This document shows, one piece after another, positions 20,394 through 30,478 of a stretch of 64,000 nt of DNA. The stretch is from Desertimonas sp963732335. Its GTDB lineage: Bacteria > Actinomycetota > Acidimicrobiia > Acidimicrobiales > Ilumatobacteraceae. A program made the translations under genes and the position numbers. The stretch lies in contig CAVSZO010000055.1 in NCBI GenBank assembly GCA_963732335.1, positions 31,084 to 95,083 of the forward strand, written 5' to 3'. Each line of letters starts with the position of its first letter. Position 1 is the first letter of the stretch. Under the pieces are notes generated by a model. It saw nothing but the letters and a program-made list of their open reading frames with translations. It was not told the DNA's origin and ran no database searches.

Positions 20394-21522
20394 GTGACCC
20401 ACAACCTCGTCGCCCTCGACCTGCCCGGCGGGCCTCGATTCGTCGACGCCCTCAGCCGCATCTGGGCCCGAGGCGACGCCGCGTTCCCGATCGATCAACG
20501 GCTTCCCGCACCGGCCAAGGCGGAGCAGCTCGCCGCCCTCGCCGTCGCCGTCGTCCGCGACGCCGACGGCACCGAGCACCGTCTGGCGGGAGGCCGCCCC
20601 GTCGACGACGGCGACGCCCTGGTCGATGGCGACGAGCGGCTCGACCGGCGCCCCGAAGGGCGTCGTGCTCACCCACGACGCCGTCGCCGCATCGGCTCGG
20701 GCATCGAGCGCACGGTTGGACGTCACGAGCGACGACCACTGGCTCGCTTGCCTCCCGCTCTCCCACGTCGGCGGCCTCGCCGTCGTGACTCGGGCACTGC
20801 TGACCGCGAACCCGACTCACCGTGCTCGGTCGTTTCGATCCGGACGCAGGCGGAGTCCTCGGGCGCAACGTTGGTCAGCCTCGTCGCCACTGCGCTGCGA
20901 ACGGATCGACCCGGCCCGCTTTCGCGCCATCGTGCTCGGCGGAGCACCCCCACCCGACGACCTGCCAGACAACGTCGTGACCACGTACGGAATGACCGAG
21001 ACCGGCAGCGGCGTCGTCTACGACGGTGTGCCCCTCGACGGCGTCGAGGTTCGAATCTCCGATGACGGCGAGATCCACCTTCGTGGGCCGATGCTGATGC
21101 GGGCCTATCGCAGAGCCGACCACGACGATGATCCGCTCGTCGACGGCTGGTTGGCGACCGGCGATCTCGGCGGGTGGCTCCCTGATGGACGCCTCCGCGT
21201 CGATGGCCGCCGCAGCGACCTGATCATCAGCGGGGGCGAGAACGTGTGGCCCGAACCGGTGGAACGGGTCCTCCGCGCCCACCCGGCGGTGGCGGACGTG
21301 GCAGTTGCCGGTACGCCAGACCCGGAGTGGGGCCAGCTGGTGACGGCGTACGTCGTCCCCGCAGGCGACCAGGCGCCGACGCTGGATGCCCTGCGCACGG
21401 CGGTCCGCGAGACGCTGCCGGCCTACTGCGCGCCGCGGCTGTTGCACGTGGTCGACACGATTCCCACCACGCCACTCGGCAAACCGCAGCGATCGGCGCT
21501 GCGACCACCAGCCACAGGCTGA
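20394..21522 (+). CDS. menE: O-succinylbenzoate-CoA ligase (frameshifted)
   Basis: ANL-family ligase making OSB-CoA in menaquinone synthesis. The GTG at 20394 begins VTHNLVALDLPGGPRFVDAL. Motifs: P-loop ATSGSTGAPKGVVLTHD, WLACLPLSHVGGLAVV (the short MenE form), YGMTETGSG and the hinge region GRRSDLIISGGENVWPEPVE. The frame changes near 20620 and twice within 20810-20900, where GATLVSLVATAL can be read in another frame. At about 375 residues it is shorter than generic acyl-CoA synthetases, as expected for compact actinobacterial MenE. Together with menA, D, F, G and H this leaves only menB and menC missing from the window. Confidence 0.85.
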
Positions 21523-21806
21523 TCCAGCTCACCGGCCGACCTCCGTCGCGGCGTGGCATCGGGATGACCACGGCGTCGGGCAGTGCCAGCGCGTTGCTCC
21601 GGGGTGAGACCACCCCAGACCCCGAGACGCTCACCGGCCTGGAGCGCTTGGTCGAGACAGCTGCTGCGCATCGAGCAGCGACCGCACACCTCGACGGCCC
21701 GATCGAACAGCTCCGGCTCGAACCACCACGACGTGTCGTGGGAGGCGCACAGCGGCTCGGCATGGTCGGGATCCCTGCCCGGGAACGGCACCACGACAGC
21801 ACTCAT
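21423..21806 (-). CDS. WhiB-family iron-sulfur regulator
   Basis: WhiB-like transcription factor. The four cluster-binding cysteines are C20, C41, C44 and C50 (spacing C-x20-C-x2-C-x5-C), followed by the signature GVWGG turn in ERLGVWGGLTPEQR and a basic stretch RRRGH. The ATG at 21806 (MSAVVVPFPGRD) is exactly 10 nt after a conserved element shared with the DUF222 gene, which suggests a leaderless mRNA. The frame extends to 21423, overlapping the 3' end of menE by 100 bp. The last 40 residues are not typical, so the real stop may be earlier. Confidence 0.85.
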   Translation of the reverse strand: MSAVVVPFPGRDPDHAEPLCASHDTSWWFEPELFDRAVEVCGRCSMRSSCLDQALQAGERLGVWGGLTPEQRAGTARRRGHPDATPRRRSAGELDQPVAGGRSADRCGLPSGVVGIVSTTCNSRGAQ

Positions 21807-21835
21807 GCTGTCGACGGTAGAAAAGGGGTGTAACA
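21807..21835 (-). promoter_or_regulatory. Leaderless promoter element of the WhiB gene
   Basis: On the minus strand, TGTTACACCCCTTTTCTAC (complement of 21817-21835) ends 10 nt before the ATG. It includes a TANNNT-type -10 box TACCGT separated by 7 nt from the start codon, the geometry of leaderless actinobacterial transcripts. The same 19-mer with one mismatch and identical spacing precedes the DUF222 gene at 30450-30478. Confidence 0.6.
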
Positions 21836-21907
21836 CGGTCCGCTGGACGGGTGCCAGCGGAGGGTTGCGGGCAGACACCGGAGCCCGTCGACAGCTCCGC
21901 GCGAAAT

Positions 21908-22673
21908 TCAGACGACGCCGCCGCGGACGCCGGCACCCCCGTCGATCACGTACGTCTCGCCGGTGATCCAGCTGGCAGCGTCGCTGGCCAGGAACGTGAC
22001 GAGGTTGGCGATGTCAGCGGGCTCGCCGAGACGCTTCGTCGGGAGTTGCTTGGCGAGCGACTCGCCGAAGTTCTCGACGAGCACGGAGGCGAAGTCCGTC
22101 TGCACGAGCCCGGGCGCGACGCCGACCACCCGCGTCGGTCCCAGTTCGTTGGCGAGTTGGCGGGTCAGGTGGATCAACGCCGCCTTGGTGAGGTTGTACA
22201 CGCCGAGGCCGAACTCGGCCCGCATTCCGCCGACGGAGGCGATGTTGACGATGACCCCAGGATGCTCGCGGAACGCCGCCTCCCACGCATAGTGGCACCA
22301 GTACAGCGGACCACGCAGGTTGACCTCGAACGTCTTGTCGAATCGCGGCGGATCGATCCCGAGGGTCGCCCCGTAGTACGGGTTCGTCGCCGCGTTGTTG
22401 ACGAGGATGTCGAGCCCGCCGAAGACGCTCCACGGTCGCCGCCACGCACGCCTCGGCGGCATCGAGGTCGCCGGCGTTGGCGGCGAACACCGCCACTTCC
22501 CCCGGTGCGCCCGACGCCGCGATCTCCTCCGCCGCGGCCTCGAGCTGGTCGTGTTTGCGCGAGCTGATCATGACGTTGGCGCCTGACGCGGCGAACTGCG
22601 CCGCGATCGCCTTGCCGATGCCCTTCGACGCGCCGGTGACGAGCGCCGTCCTTCCCGCCAGCGAGATCTCCAT
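21908..22673 (-). CDS. Short-chain dehydrogenase/reductase (frameshifted)
   Basis: NAD(P)-dependent SDR of about 255 residues. The nucleotide motif is TGASKGIGKAIA near the N-terminus and the NNAA motif appears as LVNNAATNP. The catalytic serine, tyrosine and lysine are in NIASVGG and VYNLTKAAL. The C-terminus is typical (ITGETYVIDGGAGVRGG). The ATG at 22673 begins MEISLAGRTALVTG. One frame break near 22425, just before FGGLDILVNNA. It is probably soluble and acts on a small alcohol or ketone. It is closer to 3-oxoacyl-ACP/glucose dehydrogenase types, substrate unknown. Confidence 0.88.
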
Positions 22674-22703
22674 GGCTTGCGAACGTAACCGCCCGGCGGC
22701 GGT

Positions 22704-24031
22704 TCAGCTGGGTTCGGAGCTCGGTCGGTTCAGGCGCTGCGTCGACCGGCTGCTCGTCGGACTCGGGCGCGAGGACGCCGACACGTAGCTGATGCGCACG
22801 AGCCGGACACGCCGGCCGTCGACCTCGTCGACGGTGAACCGCCAGCCCTCGTGGGCGACCGACTCGCCGACCTCGGGGACGTGTTCGAGGGTGCCGAAGA
22901 TGAACCCGCCCACGGTGTCCCAGTCCTCGTCCGGCAGGGTGATGTCGAGCAACTCGTTGATGTCCTCGACCGGCGTGCCGCCGTCGACGAGATAGTCGCC
23001 GTTGGGCAAGCGCTCGATGTCGACATCCTCCACGTCGTACTCGTCGATGATCTCGCCGACGAGCTCCTCGAGACAGTCCTCGAGCGTCACCAAGCCGGCG
23101 ATCCCGCCGTATTCGTCGGCGACGATGGCCAGGTGGAACTTGTCCCGCTGCATCTCCCGCATCAACCGTGCCACCGGCATGTTCTCCGGGACGAAGCGCA
23201 CCTTGCGAGCGAGGTCGAGCACGGGTTCGTCGCCGCGTCCCTCACGTTCGACACGGATGAGGTCCTTGGTGTAGGCGAGCCCGACGATGTCGTCACCGTC
23301 GCCTCCCTGGACGGGAAGGCGGCTCACCCCGTTGGCGATCGCCAGGTCGAGCGCCGCCGAGACCGTGGCGTCGTTGTCGACGATGAGCATGTCCGGACGC
23401 GGCACCATCACCTCGCGCACGACCGTGTCGCCGAACTCGATGATGCTCTCGATCAGCTCGCGCTCCTCGTGCTCGATCACGTCGTCGTCGGCGGCCGCGC
23501 CGACGATGCCGAGCAATTCCTGCTCGCTGACGAACGGACCCTCCTTGAGGCCCTTGCCGGGCACGATCACGTTGGTGAGCACGATCAACGCCCGACTCAC
23601 GAGGCGCAGTGGCGGGAAGGACACGAGCCACTCGGTCGGGCGAGCGGTGAACAGCGCCGCCCGCTCCGCCGACAGCACCGCCCACGTCTTCGGCACCGCC
23701 TCGGTCAGCACGAAGAAGACGATGACGTTGAGGACGAAGCCGACGGCGACGCCCTTGGCGCCGAAGAGGTCTGTCGGCCAGCAACGTCGTCAGGAACGCC
23801 TGGCCCATCTGCAGCACGGTGACGGTGACGAGCAGCGGGTTGATGAAGCGCTCGGGATGGGTGACGAGCCGCAGCAGCGCCGCGTGCCGACTTGGTGCCC
23901 CGCGAGTCGGCGATGGCCTGGGCCTTGACGCGCGAGATGCGATTGAGCGATGTCTCGGCGACGGCGAGGAACGCCAGCACGAGGAGGATGGCGAAGATCG
24001 CCAGCAGCATCCAGATCTCTGCGCTGCTCAT
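22704..24031 (-). CDS. CorC/HlyC-type CBS-domain membrane protein (frameshifted)
   Basis: DUF21-CBS-CBS-CorC_HlyC protein of about 442 residues. It starts MSSAEIWMLLAIFAILLVLAFLAV at 24031, a membrane helix followed by the DUF21 hallmark AETSLNRISRVKA. The CBS pair includes VREVMVPRPDMLIVD and PENMPVARLMREMQ. The C-terminal FAD-like CorC domain reads DEYGGIAGLVTLEDCLEELVGEI and DTVGGFIFGTLEHVPEVGE. Frame breaks near 23890 and 23775 in the membrane part. It follows ybeY by 2 bp, the conserved phoH-ybeY-corC order. The family is linked to Mg/Co efflux or ion homeostasis. Confidence 0.88.
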
Positions 24032-24033
24032 CG

Positions 24034-24563
24034 TCACTCCTGTGCCTGGCGGAAGGCGGCCGGCGCCGGACCGCCCCAGTGGTGGGCGACGAGCAGCTCG
24101 AGCTCCTTGGACCGCATCGCAGTCGCTTCGTCCGCCTCGGCGTGGTCGTGGCCGAGGACGTGGAGGACTCCGTGGACGACCAACAGCGCCAGCTCGTCGT
24201 CGAGCGTCCCGGCATGGGTCGGGCGCCTGGGTGCGGGCGACGTCGGGACAGATCACGACGTCACCGAGGAGAACGGGTACGGGATCGTCGGTCGCTGCCT
24301 GGTCATCGCCCTCGTCGAGCGGGAACGACAACACGTCGGTCGGTCCCGGCTCGCCGAGGTGTTGCCCGTTGAGCACGGCGATCTCGTCGCGATCGACGAA
24401 GGTCAGCGTCAACTCACCGTGACGGCCGGCGTCGCGCAACACGCGGCGGCGAGACGACACCATCGGTCGACGTCGACCTCGACGTCGGCCTGCTCGTCGG
24501 CGCCGACGACCACGATGGGCCCGTCGGTGCCGACGGTGAGACTCGGAGGCTCTGTCGAGGCGT

Positions 24564-24567
<4 letters not shown>
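24034..24567 (-). CDS. ybeY: Endoribonuclease YbeY (frameshifted)
   Basis: Metal-dependent rRNA-maturation RNase. The zinc motif H-x3-H-x5-H is complete in HGVLHVLGHDHAEADE near 24170. Upstream come ELTLTFVDRDEIAVLNGQHLG and GPTDVLSFPLDEG, both characteristic. It starts at GTG 24567 (VNASTEPPSLTVGTDG), overlapping the probable phoH stop, and ends with TGA at 24034-24036, 2 bp before the CBS-protein ATG. Frame breaks near 24445 and 24235. The product is about 177 residues, normal size. The order and overlaps indicate an operon with phoH. Confidence 0.88.
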
Positions 24568-25537
<970 letters not shown>

Positions 25538-25605
25538 GTATAGTCGGGATTCAGGCCGGACGTTCATTGCGTTCCCCGGCCACGCAGGCCGATGGTGGCC
25601 GCTCC

Positions 25606-25658
25606 TCGGCTGGCGCCTCGTCGCTCGCACCGGTCGGCTGGCGCCTCGTCGCTCGCAC
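25606..25658. repeat. Tandem direct repeat, two 25-bp copies
   Basis: The 25-mer beginning TCGGCTGGCGCC and ending TCGCTCGCAC occurs at 25606-25630 and again, identical, at 25634-25658 (period 28 bp). It lies in the 164-bp gap between phoH (start 25537) and the histidine phosphatase (stop 25702). A third partial copy is not seen. Confidence 0.8.
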
Positions 25659-25701
25659 GGTCGAACGCGCCGTCGCATGCACAGCTGCCGTTTGGACCTG
25701 C

Positions 25702-26335
25702 TCAACGTTCATTGGCCATGCCAGCGTAGCCGTGATCGGCAACCCCTGGCGGTGAATCGGTGTTGAGGTTCCACTGCTCGATCACCGCTACCTCGCGTTC
25801 GAAGCCGAGCACGCTGATGCTGGCCGGCAGCAGGGTCAGCCGGCTGCCGCCGATTGCCGGGAAACCGCACCACCGGGCGGCGAGGATGCGCAGGAAGTGG
25901 GCGTGGGCGAACAGCATCACGGTCCCGCCGATCGAAGCGAGCTGCATCAGCACGCGATCGGCGCGCCGCGCGACATCGTCGAGGGACTCGCCGTGGCGGA
26001 TCGTCGCCGTCCAGATCGACCACTCGGGATCGGCCTCGCGAAGATCGGCCGTCCGCGTCCCTTCGAACTCGCCGTAGTCCCACTCGACGAGGTCGTCGTC
26101 GACGGTCGCCCGCTCGCCCATCCCCGCCAGGGCACAGGTCTGGCGAGCCCGCAGCAACGGGCTGGTGAACACCGTCGCCTCCGCGGCGGCGGGGAACGAG
26201 GCGAGGAACGGCGCGAGTTGGCCGTGCCCGGCGTTCACCCTCGCTGTTCAGCGGCAGGTCGGTCCGTCCAGTGTGACGGCGATCGGCAGTCCAGTCCGTC
26301 TCGCCGTGGCGGATCAGCAAGACGCACGTGACCAC
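25702..26335 (-). CDS. Histidine phosphatase (phosphoglycerate mutase-like) family protein (frameshifted)
   Basis: About 211 residues. The phospho-acceptor histidine is in LLIRHGETDWTADRRHTGRTDLPL, written RHGE. The second catalytic acid region is EWDYGEFEGTR and the second histidine is in LFAHAHFLRILAARW. The GTG at 26335 begins VTCVLLIRHGE. One frame break near 26235 after LNSEGERR. The family includes phosphoglycerate mutases, CobC and acid phosphatases; the short YGEFEG form fits a broad-specificity phosphatase. It ends 164 bp from the phoH start on the same strand and is divergent from the helicase by 58 bp. Confidence 0.85.
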
Positions 26336-26393
26336 GTCGGCGCACCGTACACGCCCCCTTGCGCCGTGACAGGGTGTGCCTAGAGTCCCACCC

Positions 26394-29074
26394 GTGCCCG
26401 TCGACCCGATCACCGTGTTCGGACGCGGGGTGATCGTCGCCGACGGTCGCCCCGTTCCGGATCCGTGGTCCGACCGCCGAGTCGGTGACGATCGACGCCG
26501 ACACCCTCGAGTCGCCGCAGCCCGTCGTCGAGCGACTCCACGAAAGCTGGTCGGCTCGCCGGCCGATCGTCGTCCGGCTCGCCGTCGACCCGGGGTCGTT
26601 CCGGGTGCCGCAGTCGATCATCGGCGAACCCTGGCACGCACACGCCGCGCACCGAGCCGTGGTTCGACCGCCTGCACTTCCTCGTCTGGGCGAACAACTA
26701 CGACTGCCGCGGTGAAGCAGCGCCGGTGTGGTGGTGGGCTCGCAAGGCCAGCCGATTGCTCCCCGGCAGCGCCGTCGTCGAACTCGTCGGTGACGGGCCG
26801 TCCACGCAGGCGGGCGACCTACTGCTTGCCGACGGCACGCTGGCGTGGATCGATGGTGGTCCGCGCCAGCCCTGGGATCCGGCCGCGATCGGTGCGGTGA
26901 TCCACGCCGAGTCGGTGGAGGCCGGCCGGCCGGCCGTGCGAGCCTGCGCCGGCACTGCCCGGCGCCGAGCTCGCCGCCGACCAACTGCGCGCGGTTGGCC
27001 ACGCAGAGCGGGCCGGCACGGGTCATCGCCCCGGCCGGATCGGGCAAGACCCGCGTGTTGACGGAGCGGTTGCGCCACCTCATCGTCGACCGCGGCTACG
27101 ACCCCGCGTCGGTGCTCGCCGTCGCCTACAACAAGGAGGCCGAGCGCGAGCTGACGGCGCGCACGGAGTCGTTCGGACCGCACGTCCGCACGCTCAACTC
27201 GCTCGGTCTGTGGGTGCTCCGCGAGCACCGTGGCCGCCAGCCTCCGGTCATCGACGAGCGCGAGGTGCGCAAGCTCGTCGACTCGTTGCTGCCTGGGCAC
27301 CGGCGCAGACGGGCGAACGTCGACCCGATCGGCCCCTACCTGGAAGGTTTGGCGTCGGTCCGCCTCGGGCTGCGCGACCCCGACGAGGTCGAGGGCTCCC
27401 GCGACGACGTCGACGGCCTCGGCGAGCTGTTCCCACGATTCCGCGGCGCGCTCCGCGACCGTGGCGTCGTCGACTTCGACGAGCAGATCTACGCCGCCAT
27501 CGAGACGATCCTCGCCGACGGCCCGTTCCGCGCCGAGATGCAGCGGCGCTGCCGGCACGTGCTCGTCGACGAGTTCCAGGATCTCACGCCTGCCCACGTC
27601 CTGCTGATCCGCCTGCTCAGCCTGCCGGCTCTCGACGTGTTCGGCGTCGGCGACGACGACCAGTGCATCTACGGGCACGCCGGGGCCGACCCGGCGTTCC
27701 TCATCGACTACCGCGCCCTGTTCCCCGGTGCCGGTGAGCACGCCCTGCGCGTCAACTACCGCTGCCCGACGGAGGTCGTCACCGCGGCGGCGACGCTGCT
27801 CGGCTACAACGAGCGGCGCGTCGCCAAGGAGATCGTCGCCGGTCCGCTCAACGACGCCGCCCCGGGGACGCTGCGCATCGTCGAGCACGAACCTGACGGC
27901 GGCGCCGAAGCGGTCGTCGAGGTCGTGCGACGGTTGGCTCGGCGAGCCGGGAGTCGAGCCGGCATCGATTGCCGTGCTCGCCCGGGTCAACTCGATCCTG
28001 CTGGCGCCCCACGTCGCCCTCAGAGCCGCCGGCATCGCCCTCAACTCCGTCGTGACACCCGACCTCCTCGGCCGAACCGGGCTGCGCGCCGCCATCGCCT
28101 ACCTGCGCATCGCCGCCAATCCAGACGGGTTCGCCAGTGGCGACGTCGTCGAGATCCTGCGGCGGCCGTCGCGAGGCCTGCCGCAATGGTTCCCCGAGCG
28201 CATCTCGCGGCGGCGTTCGTGGACCGTCGGAGCGATCGAAGCGCTGGCGACGAAGGTTCCCGACAAGGACCTGCCCAAGGTCCTCGACCTCGCCGAGGAC
28301 CTCCGCCTGGTCGTCGACGCGGGCCGGCACGGGTCGGCACGACAGATCCTCGAGGTCGTGCGCGACGTCGTCGGACTCGGCTCGGCGATGAGCCTGCTCG
28401 ACCGCACCGGCGGTGGGCAGGGAGCCAGCCATCTCGACGACCTCGACGGGCTGATCGCCGTCGCCGACCTGCATCCCGACGCGGCGACGTTCGAGGCGTG
28501 GTTGCGCGAAGCGTTCCATGCCGAGCGCGACCCGCACGGGCGTCACCGTGTCGACGATCCACCGGGTCAAGGGTCGGGAGTGGGACCACGTCGCCGTGTT
28601 CGGTGTCGTCGACGGGATCACCCCGCACCGGCTCGCCGACGACGTCGAGGAGGAGCGTCGCGTCCTCCACGTGGGCATCACCCGCGGGCGGCGCCGGGTC
28701 GCCGTGCTCGCCGACCGCTCCCGCCGCTCGCCGTTCCTCGACGAGCTACACGGTGTAGCACCGCCGCGCCCGCCACGCCGGATTGCGCTGCCTGACGCGG
28801 CCGCGGCGCGGGCCGCGGCGCGATCTTGTCCCGGAGGACGTCGAGCTGTCGGTCGCCGCCGTGGCTGGCCGAGAAGGCGTTGCGCGACTGGCGCACGACG
28901 CGCGCCAAGGCCGACAAGGTCCCCGCCTACGTCGTGCTCAACGATCGCCACTTGCGCGGTATCGCCGTCGCCAAGCCTCGCAACGCCACCGAACTGGCGG
29001 CGTGCGACGGCATCGGTCCGGCCAAGCTGGAGCGCTACGGCGACGAGATCCTCGACGTGCTGAGCGGGCTCTGA
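26394..29074 (+). CDS. UvrD/Rep-type DNA helicase with C-terminal HRDC domain (several frame breaks)
   Basis: Superfamily 1A ATP-dependent helicase of about 890 residues. After an N-terminal stretch of about 200 residues with no helicase motifs come Walker A APAGSGKTRVL (near 27030), VAYNKEAEREL, Walker B VLVDEFQDLTP, motif III GVGDDDQCIYGHAGADP, VNYRCPTEVV, motif V STIHRVKGREWDHVAV and motif VI HVGITRGRRRVAVL. The end is an HRDC domain (VPAYVVLNDRHLRGIA...CDGIGPAKLERYG), as in actinobacterial UvrD2. The GTG at 26394 begins VPVDPITVFGRG. Frame breaks near 26475, 26650, 26960, 27935, 28535 and 28820. All motifs survive when joined, so the gene is probably functional. Confidence 0.85.
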
Positions 29075-30449
29075 ACGCGGCAACCAAGGGAGGAAAGTCG
29101 TCCCGGGGGCGGCCAATTGTCCATCAACCGACAGGCCAGGGGCGACCGAGTCCTGACACATCGACGACGTTTCGGCATCCTGTCCACGTTTCGGCCCGCT
29201 GAGTCGGGACTTCCAGGCACCATCGGTGACTGAGGGCAGCGATGTTACACGCGACGTCGATGACGTGATGCAGGTGGGTATCTGCGTATTCCCTCTGATC
29301 CAGTTCGGGTCAGAGCATTTGCGTATCGACGTTGAGTGGAGGAGGTCGGTGTCAATGCCTGCGTCGACGACGTCGATCACGGCAGCGGCGGGCGGTGCTG
29401 CTGCGCCCGGTTGAAGCGGAAGGTGATCTCGCACGAGCAGTTGTCGAGAGGTCGGTTGATTGAGCGTGAGTGGCATCGTCACCGTCGAGCCAAGCGCGTG
29501 GTTTGCTGCTGATGGATGGCCGGGCATCAGCCGTGAGGACGCAGCGTTCGAGGACGAGTGCCGATGGACACCGATCGGCCTCGACGTGGCGCGAGATGGA
29601 GCGTCGTGGCACGACGATCGAAGGGACTAGCATGAGCTCGACGATCGAGTCACAGGATAGGTGCTGTGCTCAGCGATCGCGCCCGTCGTTGTGGACAGGA
29701 TTCCGTGACCGGCGCGATCAGGTCCTCAGCGAGGAGCGGCACAGCTCCTACTTGCGGTCGGTGCGTCGTGCTGCGATCCCCGGCCGACGGTGGGTGGGAA
29801 GCGCTGCGACGGCGATCGCCACCTCTGGTCCTGTGTGGCGTAGCGAAGACCGGACGCCCGGCCCTGGCCACAGCGCCACCGATGAAGGGCTGAGTCACCT
29901 CTCAGCGGCGACGGCACAGTCGAACCGAGACCAGAGACGCTCACGATCTGGGCGGACCACGCCCGCGAGCTTGTCTCCGAGGCCCACGCCGCGACGGCCG
30001 TGACCGAACACGCTATCACCGGCGCCGACACGCCGTGCTTCTGGGCGCACGACGAACCACATCAGCCGAGAACCACACCCGCAACGGGTAGCGCTGCGAT
30101 GGAGATCGTGCCCGCCGTCACCGACGTCGAGGCGCGAGTACGGAAAGCGGTCAGCGAGACCATCGATGGCGTGCGCCACCGCTACGACGTCGACTGAGAC
30201 AGGTCGACGCCGCGTCGGCGCTCGACGCATGAGCACCGAGCCACAGTTCGGAGGCAGCGAGAACGTCGACAAGCGCACCGTGTGGGTTGGCGACGACCAC
30301 GTCGTCAGGATCGATCGTCAAGTCGAGGGAACCAGGCCTCGAACGACTGCACGTCCACGGCGCCATACGGTCGACCCCGGCCTGTCGGCCGTCGGCCAAC
30401 GTCCATCGGTGACCAACATGATAGGAGACACTGGACGCTAGGCAGCGAC
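29075..30449. other. Gene-poor degenerate stretch
   Basis: 1.4 kb between the helicase and the DUF222 gene with no protein I can recognise. Open frames are short and their codon use is unlike neighbouring genes. A minus-strand segment near 29395-29480 can be read as CEITFRFNR, faintly like the C-terminus of ISXO2/IS1595 transposases, too short to claim. A small plus-strand frame ending at 30197 is listed separately. It looks like relics of inserted and decayed DNA. Confidence 0.5.
30000..30197 (+). CDS. Small unrecognised open frame
   Basis: 65 codons from a GTG at 30000, ending ARVRKAVSETIDGVRHRYDVD. The same frame is open upstream to about 29888 (IWADHARELVSEAHAATAV), so about 103 codons could be read. 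The amphipathic, alanine- and glutamate-rich character is more protein-like than the rest of this stretch, but I recognise no family and see no ribosome-binding site. It may be the tail of a decayed gene. Confidence 0.25.
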   Translation: MTEHAITGADTPCFWAHDEPHQPRTTPATGSAAMEIVPAVTDVEARVRKAVSETIDGVRHRYDVD

Positions 30450-30478
30450 TGTTACACCCCTTCTCTACGATGGGGTAC
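30450..30478 (+). promoter_or_regulatory. Leaderless promoter element of the DUF222/HNH gene
   Basis: TGTTACACCCCTTCTCTAC at 30450-30468 differs at one position from the element before the WhiB gene. A -10-like TACGAT (30466-30471) is followed by exactly 7 nt and then ATG at 30479. The shared spacing supports the start at 30479 rather than the ATG at 30470, which lies inside the -10 box. Confidence 0.6.

Noticed and set aside
29395..29480. Possible ISXO2/IS1595 transposase C-terminus (CEITFRFNR)
   Set aside because: Only about nine residues resemble the family, with no DDE residues, inverted ends or upstream match. Too weak to annotate.
27848..29527. 559-codon minus-strand frame opposite the helicase
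   Set aside because: It is antisense to conserved helicase motifs V, VI and the HRDC domain and has no protein-family features.
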